Below are positions 25,099-35,600 of a stretch of 64,000 nucleotides of DNA, piece after piece (the stretch's first letter is position 1; the number at the start of each line of letters is the position of its first letter). The translations under genes were made by a program, and so were the position numbers. Location: assembly GCF_030704535.1 (NCBI RefSeq), contig NC_081820.1, positions 21,889,001 through 21,953,000 on the forward strand. Direction: 5' to 3'. Source of the DNA: Vitis vinifera. Taxonomy: Eukaryota; Streptophyta; Magnoliopsida; Vitales; Vitaceae. A model generated the notes under the pieces. The model was given only the letters and a program-made list of their open reading frames with translations. It had not been told where the DNA came from and ran no database searches.

Positions 25099-25439
25099 TT
25101 TTCACATCAAGTGATCAAATAACCATTGGAAAACTTAAAAGATGCGTTTTATCCATATAAAAACGCTTCAAAACTTTCTTAATATATGTTGATTGATGTA
25201 CTAAAACTCCATTTGGAAAACACTCGATCACAAACTGAAACAAAATTTTGTTTTTCCAAGATCTTTCATCTCAAATTCATTTTTCAAGTAATTTGTTGTT
25301 CTTGTGAGCTCTTCAAGAGTTCTTTTAAGTCATCAACATACACTGCAATAATTGCAAATCCGATTTCTGATTTCTTAATGAAGATGCATGGGCATATAAG
25401 ATTATTCATATACCCTTCTTTTAGCAGGTATTCACTAAG

Positions 25440-26308
25440 GCAATTATACCACATGTGTCGAGATTGCTTGTAACTTGATTGAGTACATGCTACGAGGCTT
25501 TGTACAATTTGTTTCAGACAATTTAAATCCTTCAGAGATTTTCATATATATATATATATATATATCATTATCCATAAATCCATATAAATATATTGTAATA
25601 ACATTCATGAGACGCATATCTAGTCCTTCTAAGACTGCCAAACTAATTAAGAAATTATATCTGATTGCGTCCATGACGGGAGAAAATGTTTCCTCATAGT
25701 CAATACCAGGTTTCTACGAGAAACCTTGTGTTACTAATCACACTTTATATCTTATGATCTCATTATTCTCATTGCATTTTTGTACAAATACCCATTTGTA
25801 CCCAATAGACTTTACATCTTCAGGTGTTTGGACTACAGGTCCAAAAACTTCTCATTTTGTTAATGAGTTTAACTTTGTCTGTATAACTTCTTTCCATTTT
25901 TGGTCAATCATTTCTATGTCAGCATTCTTCCACATTTCGTGGTTCAAGATCTTCATAATTTCTTATGGAAGCCACTTGGAAAGTGAAAATAATATTATTT
26001 TAATCCCATTTTTCTCTCATGTATACATAACTTACTAAGATATCACAATTTTTAGGTACCTGTGCCTCTTCAAGGGCTTCTCATTCAATATGTGCCTCTT
26101 CAAGAGCTTCTTGTTCAATATATGTGCCTCTTCAGGGGCTTCTTATATTATTTGTGCCTCTTCTAAGGCCATAGATTTATCAATTTTAAACTGATCAGAT
26201 ATTTTTTATGACATCTTTTAGAGTGCTAAGTTTTTCTTGGGTTCTCCTCTTCCGGGGAGTTACATCCTTTGAGCCGACAGGTCTACCACGCTTTAGGTGT
26301 ATCTTAGA
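25440..26308 (-). pseudogene. copia reverse transcriptase remnant
   Basis: At 25444-25674 the minus strand keeps a copia RT palm fragment (SLAVLEGLDMRLMNVITIYLYG, then KISEGFKL). The usual catalytic-region aspartate in the D(V)xTA(F/Y)LNG motif is replaced, and a (ta)n microsatellite has expanded inside the frame at about 25545-25565. Upstream of it (to 26300) are out-of-frame stretches including RGRPVGSKD and a small acidic repeat (see 26061-26170). Confidence 0.75.
26061..26170 (-). repeat. Four-copy 30-32-bp tandem repeat in the copia linker
   Basis: The plus-strand unit tgtgcctcttcaagggcttct recurs at 26061, 26091, 26123 and about 26153, with spacing of 30, 32 and 30. Read on the element's strand it encodes a repeated EALEEA(Q/H)I-like block, now shifted between frames by indels. 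Confidence 0.8.
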
Positions 26309-26635
26309 TTAATTTGTTAAATGCCCTACAGGGACATCAATCCGTGCTGGAGTATTTGCAGTCGGGATATATGACTTTGTCACTTTCTTTGTATCAATGA
26401 ATGCATTTTGTAATTGATTTGCAAGATTTTGCAAATGAATAATCCTTTGAACTTCTAGTTCACATTGATTTGTATGAGGATCAAGATGAGTCAAAGTCAA
26501 TGCATTCCAAATAATTTCACGTCGTTCTTTTGGAAATGGCTTTTCTCTCCTTAACAGCGAGAAAATTGTCTCATTAAAATGATAATCTGCACAACACGTC
26601 ATTCTACTTTTTAAGTGTATAGGTAGACTAGTCAC
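26309..26635 (-). pseudogene. copia polyprotein linker (between integrase and RT)
   Basis: A 108-residue open stretch contains HFNETIFSLLRREK-like sequence, LTLTHLDPHTNQCELEVQRI and IPTANTPARIDVPVGHLTN. This is the segment that follows the integrase core in this plant copia lineage. The integrase core itself is absent from the DNA just upstream, so a deletion ends near here. Confidence 0.8.
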
Positions 26636-26820
26636 TAATTAAAAACTTCTGGTTTTGTAATATACATTCATTTGACCTTTTACTCCGAGGAACCAAGTTG
26701 GTCTTGCGAGATTCTTTTAGATCTATCATCATATAAAGTGTCATTCACATAGAATCAAATACTACTAGTGACATAGTCTAAGCTCTTCTGGAGCTTTTAA
26801 TTAGTTTTTTATCACCTTAT

Positions 26821-28139
26821 ATAGTTGTGAAACCAAGGTTTGGTTAATCTTGATTTTAATGATAAAAAACAAAGTTTAGAACTAATGATCATATTTCAAG
26901 TGTGATTAGGCAAGACGACTTCCAAAGTGGCAATCCAAAGATAAATCAAACCAAGGAGAAATCATGAAGAAGAAGACCACCTCAAAGAGAAGAGTTTTTT
27001 AAGACCAAAGCTTCTTAAGATCTCTTTGTAAGGTTGCTGGTGCACTAGGACTTTCATGCATTTCATTCTTTATTTATGCACCAAAATCATCCAAGAGTAA
27101 TATTGTTTTAAATATCTTAAGAATTGGATGATTTCATGTTTTCAACTAAAACCTTGTGTTAAATGATTTTCAAACTTGTGTTAAAAGGTTTTAAGTTGAA
27201 AAAGGTTGAGTGTTGAGCAAAAAAAAATGGTTTAACCGGTTTAACCGGTTCAACCGGTCGATCGGTTGTGCTCGTCCGGTCGAGGAGCAATTGAGGGAGG
27301 CCAAAAAATTTCTCTCTCTCCTAGTGGCCTTCTCTTCCCGGTCAAGGTTGAACCTCAACCGGTTGATGTCCGATTAAGGTCCTGTTGAGGTCCGATTGAG
27401 GCCCAACGGTCACTTTTCCTAACGGCTAGTCAACCGATCGACCCCTAGCTCGACTGGTCGAATTCCCAACGGCTAGTACGACTTTTTTCTTCTATAAAAA
27501 GACTCCAAACTTCATTGTTTCACAAGAAAAACCTTCCCAAATCTTTCTTGATTATATTTGAGCCTTAGAAGAGTATTTTTTTAGTGCACAATTATTCCAA
27601 AACTTGCATATCTTTAGTGCACCATTCAATCCTAGTTTTTTTTTGTATCTTTAAACCTAAAGTTCTATTACTAGGATTTTGAGAGATTATTATTTATATA
27701 TCTTTGTGAGGAATTTTCTCAAGTGAGGGGTATCACTTGAGAGGTTGTTCAAGAAAGGGATATCTCTTGAAGAAGTGTAAAGGGTTCTTAGAGCCAAAAG
27801 TCCAAGAGGGTGAATTGGAACCATAATCCAATTGTAAAGAGATTGGAAGCTTGGTTGAAGCTTCAAGATAGTGGAACCCTCACTCGGTTAGGAGGTTGGG
27901 GAGAGTGGACGTAGGCAAGGAAGTGCCGAACTACTATAAACTCTCGTGTTTGCACTCTATTTTCCCTAACTCTTTCAAATTATATGCAATTGTCTTTATT
28001 TTGTTTATTATATACTTGCATATAATTGTCTCTTATTTTTGCATAGTTTAAATTTGTGAAAAAGAGACCATCACCCAATTCACCCTTCCTCTAGGGTGAT
28101 TACCATAAGTTGGATTAGCCTCAAATTCCTAACAATAGT
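26821..28139. mobile_element. Solo LTR with 5-bp target-site duplication, nested in the copia element
   Basis: A 1,309-bp sequence (26826-28134) starts TGTGAAACCAAGG and ends CAAATTCCTAACA, the TG...CA ends of an LTR. It is bounded by a perfect 5-bp direct repeat, ATAGT, at 26821-26825 and 28135-28139. Inside are a GC-richer block rich in (a/t)ccggt and gtcgat motifs (27230-27480), a TATA-like tctataaaaagac at 27491, and an R-U5-like region with agtg/gaggg repeats. No internal domain, PBS or polypurine tract of a full element adjoins it, so it is a solo LTR left by recombination. Lineage is uncertain; length and layout fit a large copia LTR. Confidence 0.85.
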
Positions 28140-28659
28140 ATAAACATTGTTTGTCATCAATGTTGTGCAATTAATGAGACAAGAGTTTCATCAAAGTAAC
28201 AAGTCATAAGACATTGTCACAAAGACTTCATCTTTATAGAGTTGAATAAATATTATCATAGAGAAAAAGTTAAAATCAATGGAAAAATATTAGTCATCGA
28301 TGATAACTTAACTTAATAAGTTGTGTAAAAGCAATGAGAGCATATATAACACAATAAAACAAATATGAAAAGATAATTTAAAGTTATATATTTCGTAAGT
28401 ATCTCACACATTTGATTTTGTAAGTGTGGAGCAATTTATACATGAAATAACTAGGAAGTATTTCAATAATCAAACTAACTGTAGTGATGGATCAAGGTAT
28501 AAGAGAGATCCATGTATCTTCAAGTATAAATAAAGAAAAGAATTTAAATGATAAATAATAAAATATGAAATAAACTATAAAAGATGAACAATAAACAATG
28601 TGTTCAAATATGATAACAAAATAAACCTATTTGCAAAGAACTGAATAAAAACATAACGT

Positions 28660-28974
28660 TTAATCATAACAAACATTTTCATCACCAATTAAATGGTCAA
28701 TTTTCCCATTAGGATTCTCAAAGAAATCTAAAAAATCTAAATGGGTTAGTTCTACTTGGCCATCACTATCAATGAAGTTCATTTCAACTTCATTTCCTTT
28801 TATTGATGCTTGGTAAAGGTCGACCACATGTTTGGGCGTACAACAGGTATGAGACCAATGCCCCTCCATACCACATCTATAACACTTATTCTCATGGTTC
28901 TTAGGAGGTTTATCTTGTAAACACTTCCCATTTTCTTGTTTTACCTCAGTATTATTCCACTTTTGGTGGTGCAA
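28660..28974 (-). pseudogene. copia gag zinc-knuckle remnant
   Basis: The open segment contains NKCYRCGMEGHWSHTCCTPKH, a CX2CX4HX4C knuckle with all four ligands present, and downstream VVDLYQASIK and a HLDFLDFF segment. This is the C-terminal gag (nucleocapsid) of the copia element. Just upstream an Arg/Gly-rich stretch (about 29040-29080) is interrupted by stops. The N-terminal gag half is not recognisable. Confidence 0.85.
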
Positions 28975-29274
28975 TGAGGCTTTCCTTTTATGAGAATTTG
29001 GTGAATTATTACTATAAAAATCATGGTATCAAGGATTTCTTCCACGACCACGTCCTCGTCATCATCCACGAGTTTGAGACAATATTACATTCACTTCAAG
29101 GAATGATTCAGATCTAATTGGACGAGACTGGTGATTTCTCATCAAAAGCTCATTTATGTTAAACCTTCATGGAGATGATGACGAAGGAAAATTAGTGTTT
29201 TTGCTCGATCCTGCAGGGATGCTTGATTTCCTTCTTTGATCATAGGTCCAAGATTCATTGACAATTTTGTTTTG

Positions 29275-30085
29275 AATAACTTCTGGTTATAAAACAATTG
29301 TTAATAAAAATTGTTTTCCATAATTCCTATTGTGAAAAATAAATGAGTACGAAATGATAATTATAAGCCAATATTTTTCATAACTTTGAGTTATGATTAT
29401 TTTTTCAAAACAAGAAAATATTCAAATTTGTATATAGCTTCAGGCTATGAACTATTTATGTATAACTTCTAGTTACACAATATAATTAAAAGAAATTAAA
29501 AGTTAATATCTTTCATAGTTTCAGGCCATGATTATTTTGTCAGAACAAGAAAATATTTAAATTTGTACATAGCTTCAGACTATGAACTATTTATGTATAA
29601 CTTCTAGTTACACAATGTAATTAAAAGAAATTAAAAGTTAATATATTTCATAGCTTCAGACCATGATTATTTTGTCAGAAAAAGAAAATGTTTAAATTTG
29701 TACATAGTTTCAGGTTATGAACTGTTTATATATAATTTGTACATATCTTTAGGTTATGAACGATTCATTAGGTAGATTTGTGCATAGCTTCGAGTTATGA
29801 ACTTTCATTATGTAGATTTGTACATAGCTTCAAGCTATGAACATTTATTTATTTATTTACTTTAAAGCTTCTGATTATAATATTGTTCGGTATAACTTTT
29901 AGTTATATCGTATAATTAAAAATAAATAATTAGGGACCATATACAAAACTTTTGGTCATGTATTTGTAATTTTATAATTTTCCCCATAACTTTTGGTTAT
30001 AGGGATTGCGTATATTTTTTTATAACTTCTGATTATAAATTTATTCCATAATTTATAATTTATCTCATAACTTCTGGTTATAGAG
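29275..30085 (-). repeat. Array of about 17 covarying small hairpins in the copia leader
   Basis: The 17-18-base palindrome (c/t)ata(a/g)c-TTC(a/t)G-g(t/c)tat(a/g) recurs through 800 bases. Examples are TATAGCTTCAGGCTATGA at 29433, CATAGCTTCAGACTATGA at 29568, CATAGCTTCAAGCTATGA at 29823, CATAACTTTGAGTTATGA at 29380 and ataacttctggttat at 29276 and 30065. Each can form a 5-6-bp stem with a 5-base loop. Part of the array is a higher-order tandem repeat of 135 bp (starts at 29433, 29568 and 29703). It sits where the untranslated leader between the 5' LTR and gag would be. Confidence 0.85.
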
Positions 30086-30360
30086 ATTGTAGATATTTAT
30101 GCACTCCAATAAAAATAAGTGAAAATAAAGAGTCAAAGGGTAATAAAATATAAAATCATAATATAAGTTTATCACATACCTTTTTATGAGAAAGAAAAAA
30201 GAAAAATCTTTCTATTTCTCTGAAGGGAAAAACTTTTTCTATTTCTCTAAAGAGAATAACGTCTTTTTTATTTTTTTAAAGAGAAGAACATCTTTCTTAT
30301 TTCTCTAAATAGAGAAAAATCTTTATATTTCTTTTATAGAGACTATTGGTGTTGATAACG

Positions 30361-30555
30361 TGTTGTAAAATTATAAAGGAAAAGGAAAATAAAACAAGAA
30401 AGATAAATTAGAATGTAGGAAGAGAATATAATGCAAGACAAAAAACTCACTTAAAATTTATTAGGGGTCTCTTCCTTTTACAGGGAGTTAGACAAGATAT
30501 TTATGAATGATCATCATAAATTACCATAATGGTACGGAATCTCATATTTTATAAG
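30361..30555 (-). repeat. 5' LTR of the copia element
   Basis: It begins TGTTGTAAAATTATAAAG like the left LTR and runs colinearly with it through actcacttaaaatt(c/t)attaggg and gatatttatg(g/a)atgatcat to catattttataa. The terminal CA of the left copy is not preserved here. Confidence 0.8.
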
Positions 30556-31049
30556 TTTATATTTGCAAATTTAAGCTTATTTTTAATTCAAAATATTCTT
30601 AGAATTTAATAAATAATAGAAACATAACGCTCCAGTCCCTCTTGGCGTACATCCTTCCATTGCCGGACATCTCCTTACTCTCTCACAAAGGCGAAATCTA
30701 GGGCAAAATCCAACTCCAGCAAGATCGGATTAACCCGAGGTTAGCTCTTCGTCTCATTCTCGTCATACGCCTTCTAGAATGCCCGCCATTAACCTTTTAA
30801 TTTTTTTTTTCCTGAAACCCTAATTGATTTTTTGTTCACTACTTTTTGTGTTTTGATCACGAAACCTAGATTCAATTGGCATGAAAAAGAGAGTATTTTT
30901 GACGCATGGTATTTGGGGTTTTTAACTTGCTGGGTTTCTCTCAATTTACTCAAAGAATGCTTTCTTCGGAGTTTTCTGTCTTCGGATATATCAGTGATTC
31001 ATGGTTTACAGTAAAGTTACAGAAATAATGGGTATTGGGAAATGCTTGA
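30556..31049 (+). promoter_or_regulatory. Promoter and probable 5' UTR (with intron) of the PPR gene
   Basis: After the copia LTR the sequence becomes less AT-rich at 30626-30740, as expected for a leader exon. A donor-like gttagctc at 30740 and acceptor-like tttacag/gttacag near 31010-31020 suggest one leader intron. Short upstream AUGs at 31028 and 31042 precede the main start (see findings). Leader boundaries are inferred. Confidence 0.5.
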
Positions 31050-32606
31050 ATGATTCTTACAATGAATTCTATTGCTCTATTTGGCCCAAGATTGTTTCGG
31101 ATATTTCCCTGTTTTTGCCGTTCTTCTCGGTCATTTTCCACTAAGAACTCTGACGGCGGCGAAATGGATGATGGATTCATGAGGGTAAAGAATGGCGGCG
31201 AAATGGATGATAAATTCATGAGGATAGAGAATGGGGGCGAAATGGATGATGGATTCATGAGGATAGAGAAACCATTGAGTGAAGCTTGGGGGGTTTCTAA
31301 TTTTGATCCTGTTTCAGATGAAAACCCTGATTCAGATAATGGCATTGGAAGCTCTTCCCCTGCTGAATTCTTGGCGGGGAAAGGTTATTTTGACAATATG
31401 AGGCTTGATGCTAGTAGGGTTCTTCAAATTCTTCAACAAGATTGCCCGGGATTCAGTACAAAAGCAGCTCTCGATGAGTTGCAAATAAGGGTTTCAGGTG
31501 GTCTTGTGAGAGAAGTTCTGTTAGAGATATTGAAAACAGTGAATTACACAAATAAGGAACGGTGTGCCAAATTGGGGTACAAGTTCTTCATGTGGTCTGG
31601 TCAGCAGGAAAATTATAGGCATACTGTGAATGCATACCATCTGATAATGAAGATTTTTGCAGAATCTGATGAGTTTAAAGCCATGTGGAGATTGGTTGAT
31701 GAGATGATTGAGCAAGGGTTTCCAGTTACAGCGAGAACATTCCAGATTTTGATATGTACTTGTGGTGAGGCGGGATTGGCAAGGAGAGCTGTGGAGAGGT
31801 TTGTAAAGTCGAAAAATTTTAATTATAGGCCATTTAAGCATTCATATAATGCAATTCTACATTGCCTTCTTTGTTTAAAGCAGTACAAATTGGTAGAATG
31901 GGTTTATCAACAGATGTTACTTGAGGATTATTCTCCTGATATTTTAACTTATAACATAGTTATGTGTACAAAATATAGGTTGGGGAAATTGGATCAATTC
32001 CATAGATTGCTTGAAGAATTGGGTACAAATGGGTTTTCCCCAGATTTTCATACATTTAATATCCTTCTTCATCTTCTTGGAAAAGGGAACAAGCCACTTG
32101 CAGCACTTGATCTTTTGAATCATATGAAAGAAGTTGGTTTTGATCCAAGCGTTCTTCACTTCACCACATTGATAGATGGACTGAGTCGGGCTGGGAACTT
32201 GGATGCCTGCAAGTATTTTTTTGATGAGATGATTAAGCTTGGATGTATGCCTGATGTTGTTTGCTATACTGTTATGATCACAGGATATATTGTGGCTGGG
32301 GAACTTGAGATGGCTCAGGGATTGTTTGAAGAGATGACTGTGAAAGGACAATTACCAAATGTATTTACGTACAATTCTATGATCCGTGGGCTATGTATGG
32401 CAGAGAAGTTTGAGGAGGCACGCTCCATGCTTAAAGAAATGGAATCTAGAGGTTGTAATCCGAATTTTCTTGTGTACAATACCCTAGTTGGTAATCTGCG
32501 AAATGCTGGAAAGCTTAAAGAGGCTCATGAAGTAATAAGACATATGGTGGATAAGGGTCAATATGTCCATCTGCTTTCAAAATTCAAGGGATATAGGAGA
32601 TGCTAA
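31050..32606 (+). CDS. Pentatricopeptide repeat protein (At1g55630/At3g60050-like), single exon
   Basis: A 518-residue intronless P-class PPR protein. The first 35 residues are Arg/Ser/Phe-rich and acid-free (FGPRLFRIFPCFCRSSRSF), a likely mitochondrial targeting sequence. A threefold 13-residue repeat follows at residues 36-74. From about residue 120 the sequence (VLQILQQDCPGFSTKAALDE, YHLIMKIFAESDEFKAMWRL) matches the family, and eight or so PPR motifs run to the end, for example TYNIVMCTKYRLGKLDQF, VVCYTVMITGYIVAGELEMA and TYNSMIRGLCMAEKFEEA. P-class PPR proteins bind organellar RNA and act in stability, splicing or translation; the target here is unknown. No DYW or E domain is present, so editing is not expected. 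A second in-frame ATG at 31062 is an alternative start. Confidence 0.93.
   Translation: MILTMNSIALFGPRLFRIFPCFCRSSRSFSTKNSDGGEMDDGFMRVKNGGEMDDKFMRIENGGEMDDGFMRIEKPLSEAWGVSNFDPVSDENPDSDNGIGSSSPAEFLAGKGYFDNMRLDASRVLQILQQDCPGFSTKAALDELQIRVSGGLVREVLLEILKTVNYTNKERCAKLGYKFFMWSGQQENYRHTVNAYHLIMKIFAESDEFKAMWRLVDEMIEQGFPVTARTFQILICTCGEAGLARRAVERFVKSKNFNYRPFKHSYNAILHCLLCLKQYKLVEWVYQQMLLEDYSPDILTYNIVMCTKYRLGKLDQFHRLLEELGTNGFSPDFHTFNILLHLLGKGNKPLAALDLLNHMKEVGFDPSVLHFTTLIDGLSRAGNLDACKYFFDEMIKLGCMPDVVCYTVMITGYIVAGELEMAQGLFEEMTVKGQLPNVFTYNSMIRGLCMAEKFEEARSMLKEMESRGCNPNFLVYNTLVGNLRNAGKLKEAHEVIRHMVDKGQYVHLLSKFKGYRRC
31155..31271 (+). repeat. Three-copy 39-bp tandem repeat inside the PPR coding sequence
   Basis: Units at 31155-31193, 31194-31232 and 31233-31271 each encode GGEMDD(G/K)FMR(V/I)(K/E)(N/K). 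They differ by only a few bases, so the expansion is recent. It lies between the transit peptide and the first repeats and does not alter the frame. Confidence 0.95.
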
Positions 32607-35600
32607 GGTGGTTGTGAAAATGAAGATTGTTCAGTTGTAACTTTATGATGATAGCTCTGATGGATCAGCTCCCTTGAGACAGTGTGCCTGCTGCTTGTTT
32701 CAAACATTGTGTAAGTTTAAACGGTATCATTAATTCAATCATCATTTTTCCTAAAATATGCATGGAAATCATTTTCTTGAAGCATGTTGACAAACGAAAG
32801 AAGGCCAATACTGCCAATGCTCTCTTAATCTTTTATTTTCATATCCATTTATTAATTGGTTTTATTTTTATGGATTCTATTTCCTGTTTTAAAGGCATCC
32901 TTATCAGTAGAGGGTTCTCCTTCTTCCTCTTTTTTTTTTTTCCTTTTTATTTTTTATTTTTTGGGCATGACTCAAGAACCTATTATGCTGCTTTGCTCTC
33001 GAATCTGACATTTCATAGATGCTTATTTTTTATTCCAATTTCTTTTCATTATGGCTTGAAGCCTCCTATGCTTAATACCTGAATATTTTTCAAGAGGTGA
33101 AGGAGGTTTGTGCTTGGTATAATACTATGGCTTGAAATCTGGTTGTCATCATGTGATTCATGGAATTATATCCACCAAGGTTTCTAAAAAAGCTTTTTTT
33201 TTTGGAAGGATTGCATATGCTTTTGGATTAAAAGAACAATGTCAATCATATATAAATTGGTAAATAAAACAGAAGAAAGGAGAGTAAGAGATTACAAGGG
33301 AAAGAAACTTTGATGTTTACAAGTTTAGTTCACCTATTAATAATTTGCAAATCCTTACATCCTTTGCAAGTATGAAATTAATAAACTAAGAAGTTAGTAA
33401 ACTTGCCTCTGTTTTGGAGATTGTTGCACAACATCATCGAATGAAAATTGCATGCAGTCTGTCTTCAATGTGTAATAACTTTATTGAGATTCTTATAAAA
33501 CTTCCTGAGTTGACTATAGGTTTATGTTCCGTAGACACTTTAGAATATGTGAAGCACCCAACTTCGACGTGGCCTGACAAGGGTTTTGGGTATGAAATGT
33601 TTGACATGCCTATCGGCAGAAGTGCACCTGACAAGAGTATTCAACAAGGAAAAAGAGAAGAAAATTTATAGTTTGTTATACATAACCTTAGAACCTTAGA
33701 TTTATGGTTGATGTCCTATCTTAGTCATACATTTCAATTTGACACGAGGTTTCATTGTCAAATACTAACTGTGTTTGTGCCTTTGTTAAGTAGCTGCAGG
33801 AAAACTCTCATATGCTTGTGTGGATATGTTTTACGAGTGTGTTTATATGTTTGAATGTGTAATTTTTTGTATATGTATATTTATATATGTGTGATTGCTT
33901 TTCCTGTTAAAGTGAAAGCAAGATTAAGAACAGGAAAGCAAAAGTAGGAAAAAAAAACTAATTATTGTGTTTCTTACCTCTTTCTTTGCAGATGGCAGCC
34001 CCTTTGGGTCATGTTAAAGTAAACTGAAAGCTATGGATAAGATTTTCTACCCATGTGTCAGTTGCTTTGACTATGTTATGGTATGTGTTCTGATATAAGC
34101 AGTCTTCCTTTTGAATTTCAATATGTACCCCTGAAATTCTAGATAGAGCCGCCTTCCTGGGCCCGTTACCATCCATAAAGCTGACCCATTTAATTTGCCC
34201 TCTGCTCATGAAGGTCAACCATTTCATCATCTGCATATAATCGAGGCAGTACATAGTTATTTTACCCATTTTACTCGATCTCTATTTCATGGTCATTATA
34301 TTTCTCCCTGAAAATCAAGGACCTGATTTTGTTCAGAATTATCCCAAATGAAAATGGAGAATGTCGTAGTTCTTTCAGTCATCTTGAGTGTGAACCAAAT
34401 CCAAGTACCTTTGTCCTACCATCGTCTATTTGAAGATGCTTATCTGACTCAACTTTCAACTCCCTCCCCTGAATTCTCCCCATTTGTTGTTCTTGTGCTT
34501 GACATGCAAGAAACCTAGCAAAGCCGGACTCTCAAATTTCTACCTTCCTGTACACTAGTATTGATCTTTGACCAGTTGGCAGCCTCTTTGGGTGGGAAGA
34601 ATGTATAACCACCTTGGTACCATTTTTCAAATAATCAACTCTGGTGCCGTCTTTACTCATCTTATTGATCATGAGTAGTGCTGGAATGTAGAGAAAAGTA
34701 GAACAGACCATCCCTGGAGAAGTTGTGTTGTAAAGAGGGATCTTTAGGCTTGCAGCACTTGTCCTATTTCATGTCCGTATAGACAACCCATGTTATATGC
34801 TTTGCTCTAAAGTTGGCATATTCATATTATACTTTTCCTTTTGTAACAAGTGATTGATTGCTGGATAGATTCTCCCAGGATGGAATGAAATGTTGAGTCA
34901 TGTTTCCACCTTTTGGTGCCAGGCTAGGTTTTAACACTAGTGTTTTAATATTTTTGATGCTCATCACTAAACTGTTGATGATAGATAGATAACACAGTTG
35001 GAATCCTATTATAAATCCAATAAACAACACAGCAGAGTAGACACTTGAAATACCAATACCCCACCTGTCTATTCCCCATAGAAAGAAACCCTAAAAAAAC
35101 TAAGGCCTTTCGATAATTGTTTTTGGAAGCAATTTTTTGTTTATAACAAAAAACTGGATTGCACTTTTGATAGTCTAAAAAAACAAAAAATCAGATTTTT
35201 GTAGAGAAAATATTTTAATTGTTTTAAATTGTTTTCACTTATCTTTTAAGGGTTGTTTTAGAAAATAATGATACAAAAATGATTAAAAATAAAGTTATTT
35301 TCAAAACATAATTAAAAAATATAGAAAACAAGTTAAAGGCATTTGAAGAAGTTTGTTAACAAACTATTGTTGTATAAAATTGTTTTTGAAAACACTTTCT
35401 AAACAGGGTCTTGGCCTTTTGGATTGGTGGAAATCACACTCGAATGAATAAATAATTCTCTAACTTCAATCAAAGTCAAATTAACGTGACAGATGCGGGG
35501 CCAGAGCACCTTCCATTAAACAAACTAATAAATCCTTCATTATTTTACAAAAAAAGGTCATGTGGCTGCGGCGGCGGCTAAGAATTGACCCGAGCCATGA

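Larger units (their letters stand above)
23904..30555 (-). mobile_element. Degenerate Ty1/copia LTR retrotransposon (integrase-less, split by a solo LTR)
   Basis: The element is in minus orientation. LTRs of about 198 bp lie at 23904-24101 (3' LTR) and 30361-30555 (5' LTR), and they are clearly diverged, so the insertion is old. Reading on the minus strand there is: a leader with a hairpin array (about 30085-29275), a gag remnant with a CCHC knuckle, the polyprotein linker, then reverse transcriptase and RNase H remnants broken by stops. The integrase domain, which should lie between gag/protease and the linker, is absent. A purine-rich tract (plus-strand ctcccccttgg at 24102-24112) abuts the 3' LTR, as expected for the polypurine tract. 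Next to the 5' LTR the sequence reads ttatcaacacc and lacks the usual TGG start of a tRNA-Met primer site. No target-site duplication was found. Confidence 0.88.

Noticed and set aside
33414-34269. Open frames downstream of the PPR gene on both strands
   Set aside because: Each is under 90 codons, unrelated to any family I know, and probably falls in the PPR 3' region. Possible non-coding 3' exons could not be proved.
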